Origin: Brachypterus glaber
Taxonomy: Eukaryota; Arthropoda; Insecta; Coleoptera; Kateretidae
DNA length: 64,000 bases
Reading direction: 5' to 3'
NCBI GenBank assembly: GCA_958510825.1
Contig: OY294044.1
Span: 86,722,895-86,786,894, forward strand
Numbering within the stretch: position 1 is the first letter of the stretch; the number at the start of each line of letters is the position of its first letter. Below the pieces are notes generated by a model. The model did not search any database. It had not been told where the DNA came from and worked only from the letters and a program-made list of their open reading frames with translations. Positions 20,750-33,520 of the stretch are shown piece after piece. A program made the translations under genes and the position numbers.

Positions 20750-23052
20750 TGTAGCAGTTATGACTGCCACTGTTTTTAAAGATTACCTGATCTGTGTCAC
20801 GTAATCATACGATGTTACCATTTTTTCAGAAGTTAGTATTTCTTTCTATTTGCACATATAAGATTGAGTACAGACTTATTGTATGGTCTTGTGGAAGTCT
20901 TGCGATGGTCCTTGATTCCATTTGCTGGGTCATTTTTCTTTTATTACAGAATTTGTCTTATTTTTGGTGTTTACTTTTGATAGCCTAAAATATAATAACA
21001 AACGTCTAGTAAACTACTACATTCAGTACTTGAGTTAGCTACTGATGTTTTTCAGCTAGTCTTACCTTTTTAATCACAGCTAAAGCTTCTGGAAGTCGGA
21101 TAAAATCATTATCAAAGATTGTTTACCTAATTTTGAGGTTAGTTTTACTTCTACCCGCATTCAGGTATACAGTATGCATTGCATGGTCAGCTGATGACTT
21201 CAAGTTGGTTTATTTTCGTCATATCATTTCTTAAACCATATGAAACGATTGTTAGATGTATGGCTAGGCATTTTAAACTTATTTAGAGTATTCTTTTTCT
21301 TTATTTTCAAGTATTATGGGGATTATGAATAGATGTTTTTTGTGTTGCCTACCCTCAAAATCGATTTGTTGTTCGTAGTTCCAAGTTTCGCCACGGGGGG
21401 AGTTTTGTACCTTGCCGGAGTTGAAGGGAGAGGCGTTCTTTTTCAAAACGACAAGCAATGGCGTTCAGGTCGTAAAATCAGAATCTGATTTTTGTGAAAC
21501 CATCCGTGGTTTATGTTTGTGTAAAAATGTTGCAATAAGTTTGTAATGAAGTGTAGTATAATCCTACGTAATTAGTTCAAGCAGTTTTAATGGAAATTCC
21601 ACAATATTCATCTTTCAAAGTAAGTCGCTTTTTGGTTACCTAAGTTACAAGTGTTTAACACGTTGTTTTCTTTATTTTCATTAGAGGCGTACAGATGAAG
21701 GCTTCAGGCTGCAGAGTATTCTAGTATTCAGCACTTACTGCTCCAATTAATTCAGTTTTGGACTGGGTAAGTTTATTTTAAATCTAATTACGGATTTCGA
21801 TTTTTCATATCGATGGCTGAGTTCTAAAGTCGCTGTTCTTTCTTTCTAGATTGTTGGTGAAGCTTTTCCATTTCTGTTCTAACGTTCTTCGAATGTTTTG
21901 ACGATACCTCTATCCCAAATTTTATGAATATTGTTGGTGAAGCTTTTATATTTTACAACGTTACCGTTATCTCAAATTTTACGAGTATCGATGGCGAAGC
22001 TTTCCATTTCAACTTTAACTTCAATTTTCATTGAGGTGTTCTTCAATTTTCCACTTTAGTTTTCAAGAGTTTTCAAGATTTTTCAGATGTTCAGTAAATT
22101 GCAGTACCGTTTTTAAGCCAAGAGGTTTACAAACGTTTCAATGGATCCTCAAGCGTTTGAGTTTCAAACGTGTTCAAATTTGTAAGGAGTTCTCAAGGCA
22201 AGGACAAGGAAATGTTCTGCACAGTGACGTACATCATCAGGGAGTGGGACAACGTATTTGGTCGTTCCAGGGACAACTTTAATTAACAGGTTTTTATAGT
22301 TTTAGTGTAAATAATGAAAATGCGGTTTACTATATTTATTTTTGGTAAAATATCCAAGTTCTCAAATTTTAATATTTATTAAGGTGCTCTATTTTATTAT
22401 GAATATTCTAGGTTGGTTTGTAAACAAAGTTGCAACTTTGGGCCGTACGCCTAGATTACTATTTTTCACTTATTAACACATACCTTATATTACTGTTTTT
22501 ATTTAGGTTATTCACCATAATAATTTTGGTATACATATTTTAACATTTTTGCAATAGGGTAGTTCACCACATTTTTTTTTATATTTCGCAATGGGGTCTT
22601 TTCACCATACTTTTGGTAATTTATAATTTTATTTTAATTAATATGATTAATTAAAGTTGTCTACTTGTCATTTTAAATAAACATTGTAACAGCACATATT
22701 TGAGTTTTTGTTTAAATTATAATCAACACAAGATATACAAATCTATTCAAATCATAGTTATTTTTCAGGTTTATACATGCTGTAAAAGATAATTAATATT
22801 CTAGTACATTATTTTTTATGTGTTTGAATCTTAACACATAAACTGCCAAGCATGTGTATGTTTACAAGATTCTGGCGCCCAAGGTGTTAAACTAAGCTTA
22901 TTATCATAATTTTTAATCCATGAACCCCTGTGCCCGTACTGATGCCAGTTAGCCGATCGCAACCGTACATTTTCTTTTCTATAATAAGTAACCAGGGCAG
23001 CGCCTGATAATTTTTTAGTTTTTACTTATTCTAGACAGGAAAACGCGGTACA
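20750..23052 (+). repeat. 3' LTR of the gypsy element
   Basis: 2303 bp, nearly identical to 11896-14200. By eye the differences are two single-base deletions (near 22085 and in the T run near 22572) and about six substitutions between 22440 and 22860. The open frame at 22031-22282 exists only because of the first deletion and is not a gene. Confidence 0.9.
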
Positions 23053-23122
23053 ATAGATAGCTCTATATTAGCACATTTTTTAGTTCTCATTTTTGATGCT
23101 AGGAACGTGAATTTATCTCTTT

Positions 23123-23666
23123 ATGGGGCCAAAACCCCAAAAAGTTTGGGTCTACATCACATATAAAAAAACATCACAGAACATAATTGGTTTCTAGTGG
23201 TTACTGATAGAATATACAATAAGCTAAAGCCCTATACCACTTTCCTCTTTTGCCTACGCGAAACAAGTTTTATTAAAAACATTTCCTAAATAACAAGGTT
23301 TCATATCTATCCCATTTAAAATGGGACTTTTAATATTTTAATTACCGCTCTCAAAAATCTCCTTTACCCTAGCCTATACCAGTTTTTGCTAAATTATACA
23401 AAAGCTTTGATAAAGGTGTCAGCCATATTAAATCCGCCATCTTGTAAAAATAAATTTTAACTAAAGGTTCATAATCAGAGCCCTCAAAAACCCCCCCATA
23501 ACCAATTTTTGTTAAATTCTACAAAAACTTAGGCAAAGCAGTCAGCCATATTGGATCCGTCATTTTGTAAAAATTTATTTTAACCAAAGATTTTTAATCA
23601 GAACCCTTAAAAATCCCGGTACACAAATTTTTGTAATTTTGCGCGAGTTTTGGGGTTTTGGCCCAT
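23123..23666. mobile_element. TIR element with an internal tandem duplication
   Basis: ATGGGGCCAAAACCCCAAAA at the left is matched by TTTTGGGGTTTTGGCCCAT at the right. Between them, about 23366-23630 holds two imperfect units of about 130 bp. Each contains a CAGCCATATT(A/G)(A/G)ATCCG block followed by TTTTAAC or TTTTAACC. Confidence 0.7.
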
Positions 23667-23960
23667 AGTGAAATGGCCCTACGCACAGTGGGGATTTTCG
23701 ATTTTTTCTATTTTAAAATTCTAAAAGACGATCAATTTTGAGTCGTTCTTCCAATTTTTTTTTTTTTTTAAGAACTTGTTAAGACGTACTTTTAAAAATC
23801 TATTGCTACAATGTTGATTTAAAGCATAACAATTGAGTGCTGAGGGTTATCCCTTTGAGGGCACATTTAAAAAAAAAACAGTCTTTAAGGTTAAAGTGAT
23901 TAAAGGGGTTCTGTGGTCGCTGATTACGAATCCGAGGTTAGATTTTCCAAATCCAAGATG

Positions 23961-24160
23961 NNNNNNNNNNNNNNNNNNNNNNNNNNNNNNNNNNNNNNNN
24001 NNNNNNNNNNNNNNNNNNNNNNNNNNNNNNNNNNNNNNNNNNNNNNNNNNNNNNNNNNNNNNNNNNNNNNNNNNNNNNNNNNNNNNNNNNNNNNNNNNNN
24101 NNNNNNNNNNNNNNNNNNNNNNNNNNNNNNNNNNNNNNNNNNNNNNNNNNNNNNNNNNNN
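23961..24160. other. Assembly gap (200 N)
   Basis: Exactly 200 ambiguous bases, probably a scaffold gap of unknown true length. Open frames across it are artefacts. It lies in the presumed long intron and could hide a small exon. Confidence 0.99.
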
Positions 24161-25193
24161 AAAAAGACCAGTGTTCCCAAGTAAGAACTACGTGCCCATA
24201 AAGTTTGTGTTTTGATTATTAAAGAATTTAGGGGTCCTAATGCCCAGTGTTCCCAAATGGGAAGAAGGTGAAAAATAAGGTTAGGGGGAGGCTTTACCCG
24301 GATTAGCGTAAACTATGCTGCGTAATTAAAATCCAAAAATTTAAAAAATGCGTTGTCGGATTCGGAAAGCCTAAAAACGTCAAGAAAATGGAAAATGGAA
24401 ATTTTTTTGAAAAGGGTCATCTACTCTGAAAAAATCCCATCTGTTCCTTCTCTGGGAAAAAAGCTTTAGCCCTTGCAGCATTGGGGGTAGCCCACCTCCT
24501 ACATCCGCTCATGAAAATATCAAAGTTTACGTACAGGGTGATCCAGAATTCCCGCCCTCGTCATTTTTCTCGGAAATGGTGAGGGATATTAAAAAAAAAT
24601 CAAGAACCATGTTTTATAGTCTCACTTGTACTACAAGTTAAATACCGAAAGACGCTTTCATCATAATACTCGTTGGCCCTGTGGCGACCTCTATATTTTT
24701 TTGCCCATGGTAAATGATTTTTTATTTATGAAATTAAAAGATCTTTAAATTAGAATAGTTCACCCTCATATCTTTTTTTTCTGCGCTCATTTGTTTTCTA
24801 GTTATAGGCTGTCAAAATTTGCTTAATTAACTGTGCATAACTGTTTAACCATTAGATATTAAAAAAATCAAATGAGTTACTTTTACCTTTATAAATACTA
24901 ATTAATTTTAATAGGCATCCAATTTAAAAAAGGTCCTAAGTGTCATCACAACTCTGATTATTTGTGGTTTGTTAAATGCAGGCAATCATTTTATTAATTC
25001 TTGAGTATTCGTTTTGTATCTAATTATTATTTAACTCTTTTTAATAAAATAATAATACATTTCTTTAAATTTTTTGATATGCAGTAGTATTATTCTCTTA
25101 ACAATAGTCTGATTGCTAGGTGTAGTTATTATTTAAATACTGTCAAATTCTTGTCAGCTTTAACAAAAAACTGAACTTAGTTTTTAATATTTT

Positions 25194-25403
25194 GTGGAAT
25201 GTTCGATGGAGGCACACAATGAAAATGTTGATATGCTTCTTATGTATGCGGAAGCACAAAAAAATGCTACTGTTGCCCGGCGATTATATTCTGAAAAATA
25301 TCCAGATAGAAACTTACCGGATAAAAAAATGTTTCCGCGTTTAGAAAGAATTCTCAGAAACAATCAGGATGGGTTTTATGGTCTCACTTGTACTACAAAT
25401 TAA
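25194..25403 (+). pseudogene. DUF4817-like N-terminal domain fragment, copy 1
   Basis: The translation MECSMEAHNENVDMLLMYAE continues AQKNATVARRLYSEKYPDRN and then LERILRNNQD. The pattern VDMLL.YAEAQ.NA..A.RLY.E.YPDR..P matches the DUF4817 helix-turn-helix domain found at the N-terminus of many insect transposon-derived proteins, where it probably binds DNA. The frame is cut off where the second tandem unit begins. The residues GFYGLTCTTN at the end come from the junction. Confidence 0.75.
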
Positions 25404-25953
25404 ATACCGAAGGACGCTTTCATCATAATACTCGTTGGCCCTGTGGCGACCTCTATATTTTTTTGCCCATGGTAAATGATTTTTTATTTATGAAATTAAA
25501 AGATCTTTAAATTAGAATAGTTCACCCTCATATCTTTTTTTTCTGCGCTCATTTGTTTTCTAGTTATAGGCTGTCAAAATTTGCTTAATTAACTGTGCAT
25601 AACTGTTTAACCATTAGATATTAAAAAAATCAAATGAGTTACTTTTACCTTTATAAATACTAATTAATTTTAATAGGCATCCAATTTAAAAAAGGTCCTA
25701 AGTGTCATCACAACTCTGATTATTTGTGGTTTGTTAAATGCAGGCAATCATTTTATTAATTCTTGAGTATTCGTTTTGTATCTAATTATTATTTAACTCT
25801 TTTTAATAAAATAATAATACATTTCTTTAAATCTTTTAATATGCCCTCGTATTATTCTCTTGACAATAGTTTGATTGCTAGGTGTAGTTATTATTTAAAC
25901 ACTCAAATTCTTGTCAGCTTCAACAAAAAACTGAACTCAGTTTTTAATATTTT

Positions 25954-26145
25954 GTGGAATGTTCGATGGAGGCACACAATGAAAAGGTTGATATGCTTTT
26001 TATGTATGCGGAAGCACAAAAAAATGCTACTGTTGCCCGGCGATTATATTCTGAAAAATATCCAGATAGAAACTTACCGGATAAAAAAAATGTTTCCGCG
26101 TTTAGAAAGAATTCTCAGAAACAATCAGGATGCGTTTTCTTCTAG
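25954..26145 (+). pseudogene. DUF4817-like N-terminal domain fragment, copy 2 (frameshifted)
   Basis: Near-identical to the copy at 25194 (MECSMEAHNEKVDMLFMYAE). One extra A in the AAAAAAAA run near 26084-26091 throws the end of the domain out of frame. The normal reading resumes in the frame that ends at 26158. No transposase core follows. Confidence 0.75.
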
Positions 26146-26160
26146 ATTAACAAAATAATA

Positions 26161-28296
26161 TTACCAAATTAACAATTTATTTATTAATGTCAATTATAAC
26201 TATTTTCAAATATTTTAACTATTTATTTTGTTGACATATTTAAAAAAGCAAATTTGTAGGCGAGAATTTTTGAATTTTAATTTTTATAGTGACTGATAAG
26301 TTAATTTGCCATGCCAAGAACACCCACATGGATATAAGTACAGTTATCCGTAAGTTATTGCTAATGAGCGTGGACCTGACAGGACAATTATGAATATAAT
26401 GCTTATTAACTATAATTCATTGCTATTATAGCATAGGTAGGTAGGTACTTCGAAAAAGGACATGGGCAAACCCTTAAAATTCACAGAATAAAAAAACAAG
26501 CAATGAAAATCAGTCCCAGACTCAGGGAGAAGCTTCCCCTGGGCATAGTATTCGTATTTTGACAAAATAGGGAAAATTTGATTTTTACAATTTCGGAAAA
26601 TTTAAATTTAAATGATATTATATTATATTATAATTAAAACATTAAAATTATTTAATTTTTTGTTTAGAACAATTTTTTGTGTAAACTATTTTGATAATTA
26701 TTTTTTTCTGAAATTCGTATTTTTATGGTTGCCATATTTAATACAGGTGTGTTTGATAACAACTGATCATATTTATATTAAATAAAAAAAGAATTGTATA
26801 AAAAGAATGGGTATAGGGTAATTTTGGTTGATTTTCGCAATTTTAAAACCATCTCTTTCAGCTTTAAAAGAATAACTAATAATCCGTGAAGATTATATAC
26901 TATCCGCAGTGGATGGTATACTGCATTTTCCCAAAGATCTAAACACAAGTTAACACATAAATAAAATATTGCTGCCAACAAAATAACACTTCCCCTAGGT
27001 TCATTTAAACAAAAAAATAAGTTTTTTTTGTTTAAAAGACAAAAAAATGTAAAATTGTTTAAAAAAAAATAAAAAAAAAAAACATTTTTTTTATAAAAAA
27101 ATTTTTTTTTTTTTCAAAAAATCTTTTTTCGAGAAACGAAAAATATTTGAAATAGCCTTTTTTTAACTTTTAACAATAACTTTTTGTTTCTGGGGGATTA
27201 TTTTTAAAAACAATAGGATCATACCCCTCATAGAACTTGATTTTTCCTAAAAAGTCGATCGGACGGACAAACGGACAGAAAGACGGAAGCACGGACATTT
27301 TAAAAGTTTCTTATTTTATCATTTAAAAAAAATTTTAATGGTTAAAAACTCATTTGTATCTAAGAATTTTTTGTCAGGAGTCCTAGTAGGACTTTTTTTG
27401 GCGATTTTGGGGAATTCGAAACTACCGGTGGCTACCGTATTATACTATTCTACCGTATTATACTATTCTAGCTTCTGTGAATGGTATAATAAGTGAATAA
27501 TCCAAAAATATATTCAGATCAGTAATTCAATTTTTTTAAAATTTATCTATAAATTTGTATTTTAACTTTATATAATTGTATAAATTATAAAAATTATAAT
27601 TATTGTACTACATTTAAAGACTAGAATTAATTAATTTTAATAAGTTTATAAATAGACGGTGAATTCATTTTTGTCATAATATTTTATTATATAACTCATT
27701 AATATTTATAACATTTAGTTTACAGCATCATATCTGATATGTTTATTATAAACAAAATTCTTTTATAAAAACATTTATTTTTACATGACATACTTTTTTA
27801 TATTATTAATATTAAATTAGATAAAATCATCAATTTTACAAAAATATCAAATCCATTTTGCAAACTCAGATTTATTTTATTGCAAAAATGTTTTATTTAA
27901 TAATGTTGTAAAACTTATTTTTGGAAATTTGTAATTTTATCATATACAGGGGTTTTCTTTTAAATAATACAGTGCCACTAACTTTTAAACGGCGTAAGAT
28001 ATCGAATTAAAATTTGGAACAGGTATATAAACAATTTTTTAACGTAAATGACCTATTTTTATATTTTGAAATAATACTAGGGGGTCAGTGGAGGGCAAGG
28101 GTTGGTCGTATGATACATCAAAGGTTTTACAATTGTCTATCCAACGGTGTATTTATTTTTTGAATATTTAGCATTTATTTTTTGATTTCAAGTTATAATA
28201 TTAAAGGGTGATATTATATTAAGCTTTATTTTTTTAAAATTAATTTATTAATTTAATTTTTAATAATTTATCAATGGAATGTAATAATCTACCCTT
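26161..28296. repeat. AT-rich DNA with one member of a GGACGGACA-bearing repeat family
   Basis: Most of this shows nothing assignable. Segment 26911-27475 carries TACTGCATTTTCCCAAA (matching 36589-36605), poly-A stretches, and a CTGGGGGATTATTTTTAAAA block. An array of GGACGGACAAACGGACAGAA type (27258-27296) follows, then a GTATTATACTATTCTA duplicate (27449-27470). The same order of parts recurs at 36589-37330 and, in part, at 46020-46430 and 62975-63350. A diverged mariner-MITE-like stretch may lie at 27960-28125. Confidence 0.55.
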
Positions 28297-29400
28297 AATT
28301 TATTTATTTATTGCCCAACAGCTAGTGCCAAACAGGACAGTTATAACAACGATATAAAAATATGTGTAAAAAAAATAACAGAAAGTACTTAATTAATATT
28401 ACTTAATATAAACCTTAAAATATGTGTAAAAAAATAACAAAATGTTCTTAATTAATATTGTTTAATATAAACCTTAACGTATCAAAATTTATATCACCCA
28501 GCTCAGAAATATCATTGAAGTTACTGCAAATAATATAAATAGGAGAAACAAACAAAATGTTGGTTCTAGCTCGGGAAGTATAAAAAGTAAGTTCGTTTCT
28601 AGAATTAGTTCTCGGTATCAGAAATTGTATTTTGTTTAACAAATAAGTACAATCCAACTTATTATGTAGTAGTTTAAAAAGAATACATATAGATGATGCT
28701 TTGCGTCTGTGTTCTAGTGATTTAAAATTAAATCTTAACAAAAGGGCTGTGTGGCCAGTACCCTTTAGTTAAAAAACATGTATTTTAAGAAACGTCGTTG
28801 AACACCTTCCATTTCTTCCTTATGAGTATCATAGTATGGGTACCAAATTATAGAACAATATTCTAATTTGGATCTAATAAGTGAATGATATAATAAATTG
28901 AGGCTATGATTGCTAGAAAAATCTCTAGTATTCCTTATTAAAAATCCTAATAACCTGTTGGAAGATTTAAGATTTTACTAAATTATTTATATGTTTGAAA
29001 AACTAAGTTTTGTATAAAAGTAAAGATTCACCCTGCCTAGTAAAGTGTTGCTGATATTACAATCAAAGTTTATAAAGCCCTTTTTTCTGGTGTAAGTCAT
29101 GCATTTACACTTAGATACATTTAAATTTAACGAATTTTAAGAACACCAGTCGACTACAATCTGAAGCTGACTTTGAAAAAGGAACAATCTAAAAGAGATT
29201 TAATAATCAAAAATATTTTTAAATCATCTGCAAAAAGTAAGTGCATACATTTTAAAAGCAAAGAAAAATCGTTAATAAACAACAAGAACAAAAGTGGTCT
29301 AAGATTGGACCCTTGAGGAACACTAATAACTCTCAAATGAAGTCTAATATTCAAATTCTACAAAATAAGTGAATTTACCAAATCTTTATTAAGGATGTTG
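28297..29400 (-). pseudogene. Dead non-LTR retrotransposon (LINE) 3' part
   Basis: On the minus strand, 29354-29154 encodes an RT fragment with VPQGSNLRPLLFLLFINDF and LLFADDLKIF, the FADD catalytic box of LINE reverse transcriptases. Further down, 28741-28448 reads LEHRRKASSICILFKLLHNK and then RARTNILFVSPIY. This is the typical C-terminal segment of Jockey-like RT proteins. The frame is broken between them by several indels. The 3' end appears to be GGGCAATAAATAAATAAATT near 28297-28316, a simple-repeat tail. A 62-bp direct duplication (about 28355-28480) lies in the 3' end. The 5' part is missing, as is usual for LINEs. Confidence 0.8.
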
Positions 29401-30130
29401 TCGTATTTGATAAATATTATTTATAAATACAAGTTTAGATAACCTTTAAACTTAAAAGTAAATGTAGGTACCTACTTAAGAAAATAAAAACAAAATATAT
29501 TTGATTAGATACTACAGTATTTACTTAATACTGATAATTATAATAGTATCATATACGAAAAAGCGCAAAAAATCAAAAGGAATGTTAATTTTAAAATTAA
29601 AAATTTGGATACTTATTAGACCTTTAATGTCAATTTGTTTTCGCGTTTTTAATTTTATGGCACTCGTCAGTAGATTTTCCCAACTGGCGAAAAGATTTTG
29701 CCAATTCAAGAGTGGTAGGGATGGCGTTCTCTACCCCTAGACCGTCATCCCTGGAACTAGTGCGCACACTGATAAAAAAATACAGTTTATTTGTGGGTAC
29801 AAAATATTTGGTCGGATATGGCCAATTAAATTAAATTGGTGTGAGTAATAAAGGACCACAAAATTTCTTATGGGAAATAGCCCCCGGTTAATTTTGATGA
29901 AATTTAAGTATGTTGGAGTTCTTAATTGACTGATTAAAAGTGTCCATGGGCACAAAGCTCTAAGTCTTATAGTTTTCGAGCTAGAGCTTAACAAAAATGG
30001 CATTTTGCGGATACATCTTTTGATATAACTCCTGAACGAAACAAGATTTTTAGATGGAACTTGAACTGAGCTCCTTAGAATAATAAAAACTTTATTTTAG
30101 AAGTCAGTGGAGTACGAAAATATATATATA
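29401..30130. other. No recognised gene
   Basis: AT-rich sequence. The open frames on both strands (29501-30003) show no family resemblance I recognise. Confidence 0.45.
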
Positions 30131-30764
30131 CACGGTGTATTTGAAATAGCGTAGGAAATTTTAACAGGTGATTCTACATGATAAAATATGACCAAAAGTT
30201 CCTATATAAGCGTTTTTTCGACCTACATGTATGGAAACTTTTTTTTTTAGTTTTTGATGTAGAATAACATTGCATCATTAAAATTTTGGTTTTCGACATT
30301 TTAGTATTTAATTTTTCGTCCTCGAACCGTGGAATTTCACCTTCAAATGAATTTTTCTCGAAAATGGTTAATCCTACAGTATTACAACAAGAGTACCTTT
30401 TTTATGTATTTTGACCTGAGGAATCATATTTTAAAAATAAAATTGCAAAGAAGTTACACAGAAAAAAGTTTGGGACAAAAAACTGATAAGGCCCCCCCGT
30501 TTCGCACACCCCTGGTTGAAATAAGTACATGAAAAAAACACAAAAAACGGGCCTTGGTAGGATTGGTTGACGTGCAAAATCTCGTTGATATATCTCAAAG
30601 AGTTCCTGAGTTATTAAATAAAAACCGAATTTTTTAGCCACTTTCAAAGAGGCGTAGCTCCCTTATGACGCATTTTTAGACATATGTTTATAGGAACTTT
30701 TGGTCATATTTTATCATGTAGAATTACCTGTTAAAATTTCCTACGCTATTTCAAATACACCCTG
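30131..30764. mobile_element. CACGGTGT-type TIR element, TA target
   Basis: The left end CACGGTGTATTTGAAATAGC and its inverted partner GCTATTTCAAATACACCCTG pair over about 75 bp, through TAAAATATGACCAAAAGTTC. The flanks are TATATA runs, consistent with TA targets. The open frames at 30329-30647 fall inside it and have no recognisable homology. Confidence 0.8.
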
Positions 30765-31993
30765 TATATATATATATATTTTTTTTTTTCGTTCTCCACT
30801 GACTTTTTTTTTATTTTTCTATATATATTCTATTTATTATTCTATATATATATTTTTATTTTTCCGTTTTTACCTAATTGTTGGTGTCTCAACTGACTTT
30901 TCTAAGGGTTTAATATATTGAGCGATATTGGGGACTTATACTTTACATAATTTAACCATTGGCGTTCTTACTTTATGTTTTATTTAAAAAGTTACCCTTT
31001 TTGTCGACGGCACTGCTTTATTGTTTTTTAATTCGCACAAAAAAAGTTATAAGCCTAAATTTACAAAAAAAAAAAAAAATGGGCTGCACACTGCGAATCG
31101 AGATATATCTGTGGCTTGGTTCTAAAAGGGCCAATGTCACTTTTTCGTATTTTGAGTTATATCGCCGAACTATTTTTTTCAGATCTCTATAAGCTAAAAA
31201 AGCCAAAAAAGAATTTAATCGACAAGGGCCTATGCGTCGCGACATGTGTTTTCAATAAACATTTCTGTTCAACTGCTAAAACGGCCAATATTTGACTTTG
31301 TGCATCCGTTCACGAGTTTTTTAATGAAAATACGCAATTTTCATTCAAAGACATTGACTTTTGTTTAAAGAAATGCCTTTAAACAAGAGAACATGGCTTG
31401 GCACATATCGAAAGACACGTTGGTTTAGGGAATCCTTTTTCTCCGTGTACATAAATGAATAACGAAAAATATAATCACAGGTAATATATTAATGTTAAAT
31501 ACATTAAGTACATAGTGATTTTTCTCGGTGTACATTTATGAAAAATGAAAATTGCATTATGATGAAAATTAATAAAAATATAATCTAGCGATTCCGTGAC
31601 TCTTCCGTGGCGAGGAATTCTTGAGAATGATACAGATATCGCGAAGGAAAAATGTTCGGTTTCCGTCAACTGACTGGAACTTATTGCATTTCCAATTTGC
31701 CATAGACGAATGGGGTAAGATCAATGAAATATTTAGATAGTGCGTGTTTCCATAGTGTATTGACCTAAATTTCCAAAACTGATATAAAAATATTAGTGAT
31801 AAATTACTGCTCAGTAATTTTTTTAATGAGGCATGTAAAATCAAAATGTAGTTAAATCAACTTTTAGAAAACTGCAAATAACTGGATGATGAATTTTGTT
31901 TGGACTCTATACTTAATAGATCAATAATCAAGAAAAAATCTCCTCGCGTAATTTTTCTTAAAATAATTTAAAATCTGCTTGAAAAATACTATG
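30765..31993. other. No recognised gene or element
   Basis: AT-rich, with short open frames on both strands (30959-31844), none of which I can relate to a family or splice plausibly. Confidence 0.45.
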
Positions 31994-32210
31994 CAGAGAG
32001 CGTCCAAAAGTCGCCCTCCCTCTTAACTTTTAAATGAGTTAAAATATCGACTTTAAATTATAAACACATAAATAAGAAAACTTAAACTATCTTTTTAAAT
32101 ATATTTGATATTTTCAGCTTTTAAAATGTAGGCAGGGGCACATAATGAGGCAATTTTTATTGGAAGGAGGGTCGTGTGACAGAGTATTTTAAGTTTATAA
32201 AAATTTGAAT
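31994..32210. mobile_element. Partial mariner-type MITE (copy of 4730-5408 family)
   Basis: CAGAGAGCGTCCAAAAGTCG, followed by the same order of blocks as the left arm of the 4730 element (ATATCGACTT, AAACTATCTTTT, ATGTAGGCAGGGG, GGGTCGTGTGA). Only the left arm is present. Confidence 0.7.
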
Positions 32211-32324
32211 TTGACCACATTATTTTTCACGACAGTTTTTGGGGGTTTTAAATACAGGGCCATAACCAGAAAAAAAACCTAGTGGGGGCTCAGCCCCCAG
32301 AGTAAAAAAAAGAAAATTCATGAA

Positions 32325-32780
32325 AAAAAGTTTTGTCCCTGACGCTTTGTTTCTACCAAACTTGGCGTCCTTCAAAAGAAAGAAAATTGGCGCCTCAAAA
32401 AAATACCAGGGGGAGCTCAACGAAAACAACACCAGAGCGCCCCTGCAAAAATTGGCGCCCCAAAAATTGCCTTTCTGAAAAAGCTTTGTCCCCGACGGTG
32501 TCTACAAACTTGGCGCCCCTGCACAAAAAAAGAATTGGCGCCCCAAAATTACATTACCTTTACTAAAAAAAGCTTTTTTTGTCCCTGACGGTTTGTACCA
32601 AACTTGGCGCCCCTTACGAAAAAAAGCTTTGTCCCTGACGGTTTCTACCAAACTTGTCGCCCCTGCACAAAGAAGAATTGGCGCCCCAAAAATACCTTTA
32701 CTAAAATAAACTTTGGCCTCCCTGACGATTTCTACCAAACTTGGCGCCCCTGCAAAGGAAAATTAGCGCCCCCAAAAAAA
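32325..32780. repeat. GC-richer minisatellite, irregular unit of about 50-150 bp
   Basis: Five degenerate units start near 32333, 32488, 32581, 32631 and 32720. They share a TGTCCCTGACGGTTTCTACC-like block, then AAACTTGGCGCCCCTGC, and often AATTGGCGCCCCAAAA. Frames are open on both strands only because of the repeat. Confidence 0.75.
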
Positions 32781-33520
32781 TACCAAGTGGGGCTTAAAGC
32801 AAGGCCAGGCGAATCTTAGCCCCCTGCTTCCCTACTTACGACCCTGCTAAAATATTGTTAAAAATGGTAATTTTCGTCAAAATTTCTTTAAAAAAATCAA
32901 ACAATTTTTGTAAAAATGTTTACTTCATGATGCAAATACGTCAATTATACCTTTTAACTAATTTTAAATGATATAAATAAAATTTTACAAAAACTTACAC
33001 TGTGAACTTAGCGAAGCATTAAATATCTTTAGGACTTTTCTTATATTGAGTTAATATATAACAATATCAAGCTATTAGGTGTATAATAACTTAAGTTATA
33101 TAATTACATATTGGCATTCAGATAAATCAGATTAAAAACAAAATCCTACACTGTAAAAAATAGTGTAAAATTCGGCTTAAATTTTAACGTAATATTACCA
33201 TAGTCATGTATTATAGAAAACTTTTAAAATTTTGTAAAAATAAAGTTTTTTTTAATGTAATAATATTCGTTATAAATAATGTAAAATTTTACATTACTAA
33301 TAATGTAAATATAAACTTCTTTACATGTAAGACATAACCTTACTTATTTGTTACTCTAAATGGCGCTACTGCATACTCGTACACTCAAAAGAATTTCCAA
33401 TTACCTAGCTTTGTTTTGTGTAAAATAATAGCTAAGTACAACATGTTTATTTGTGGTGTATGCAAATTTCAATTAAATTCTTTAAGGAAATATAATCTTT
33501 ATCATGATGCAGTATATTCA

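Larger units (their letters stand above)
11896..23052 (+). mobile_element. Ty3/gypsy LTR retrotransposon, recent but frameshifted
   Basis: An 11.16-kb element runs from one 2.3-kb LTR to the other. It contains a primer site, a 0.9-kb leader, gag-pol (15115-19916), an 0.8-kb 3' region and a purine-rich tract. The pol order PR-RT-RNaseH-integrase marks Ty3/gypsy. The LTRs differ by only about six substitutions and two 1-bp indels by eye over 2.3 kb, so insertion was recent. No env frame is present after integrase. The bases outside the LTRs (ATTGT on the left, ATAGA on the right) do not form a target-site duplication, which is odd for so young a copy. Causes could be inter-element recombination or assembly joining. 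Confidence 0.92.
24532..26160 (+). mobile_element. Decayed DUF4817-type transposon with tandem duplication
   Basis: A TACAGGGTGATCCAGAATTC end at 24532 is followed by two direct copies of a segment of about 762 bp. Unit 1 is 24611-25372 and unit 2 about 25373-26132. Each copy ends in the 5' part of a DUF4817-like coding sequence. CAGGGTG ends are common on mariner-related insect elements. No DDE catalytic region and no opposite end was found, so the element is truncated. Confidence 0.7.

Noticed and set aside
22031..22282. 83-codon frame in the 3' LTR
   Set aside because: Created by a one-base deletion relative to the other LTR.
23833..24215. Open frames running through the N gap
   Set aside because: They exist only because ambiguous bases do not produce stops.
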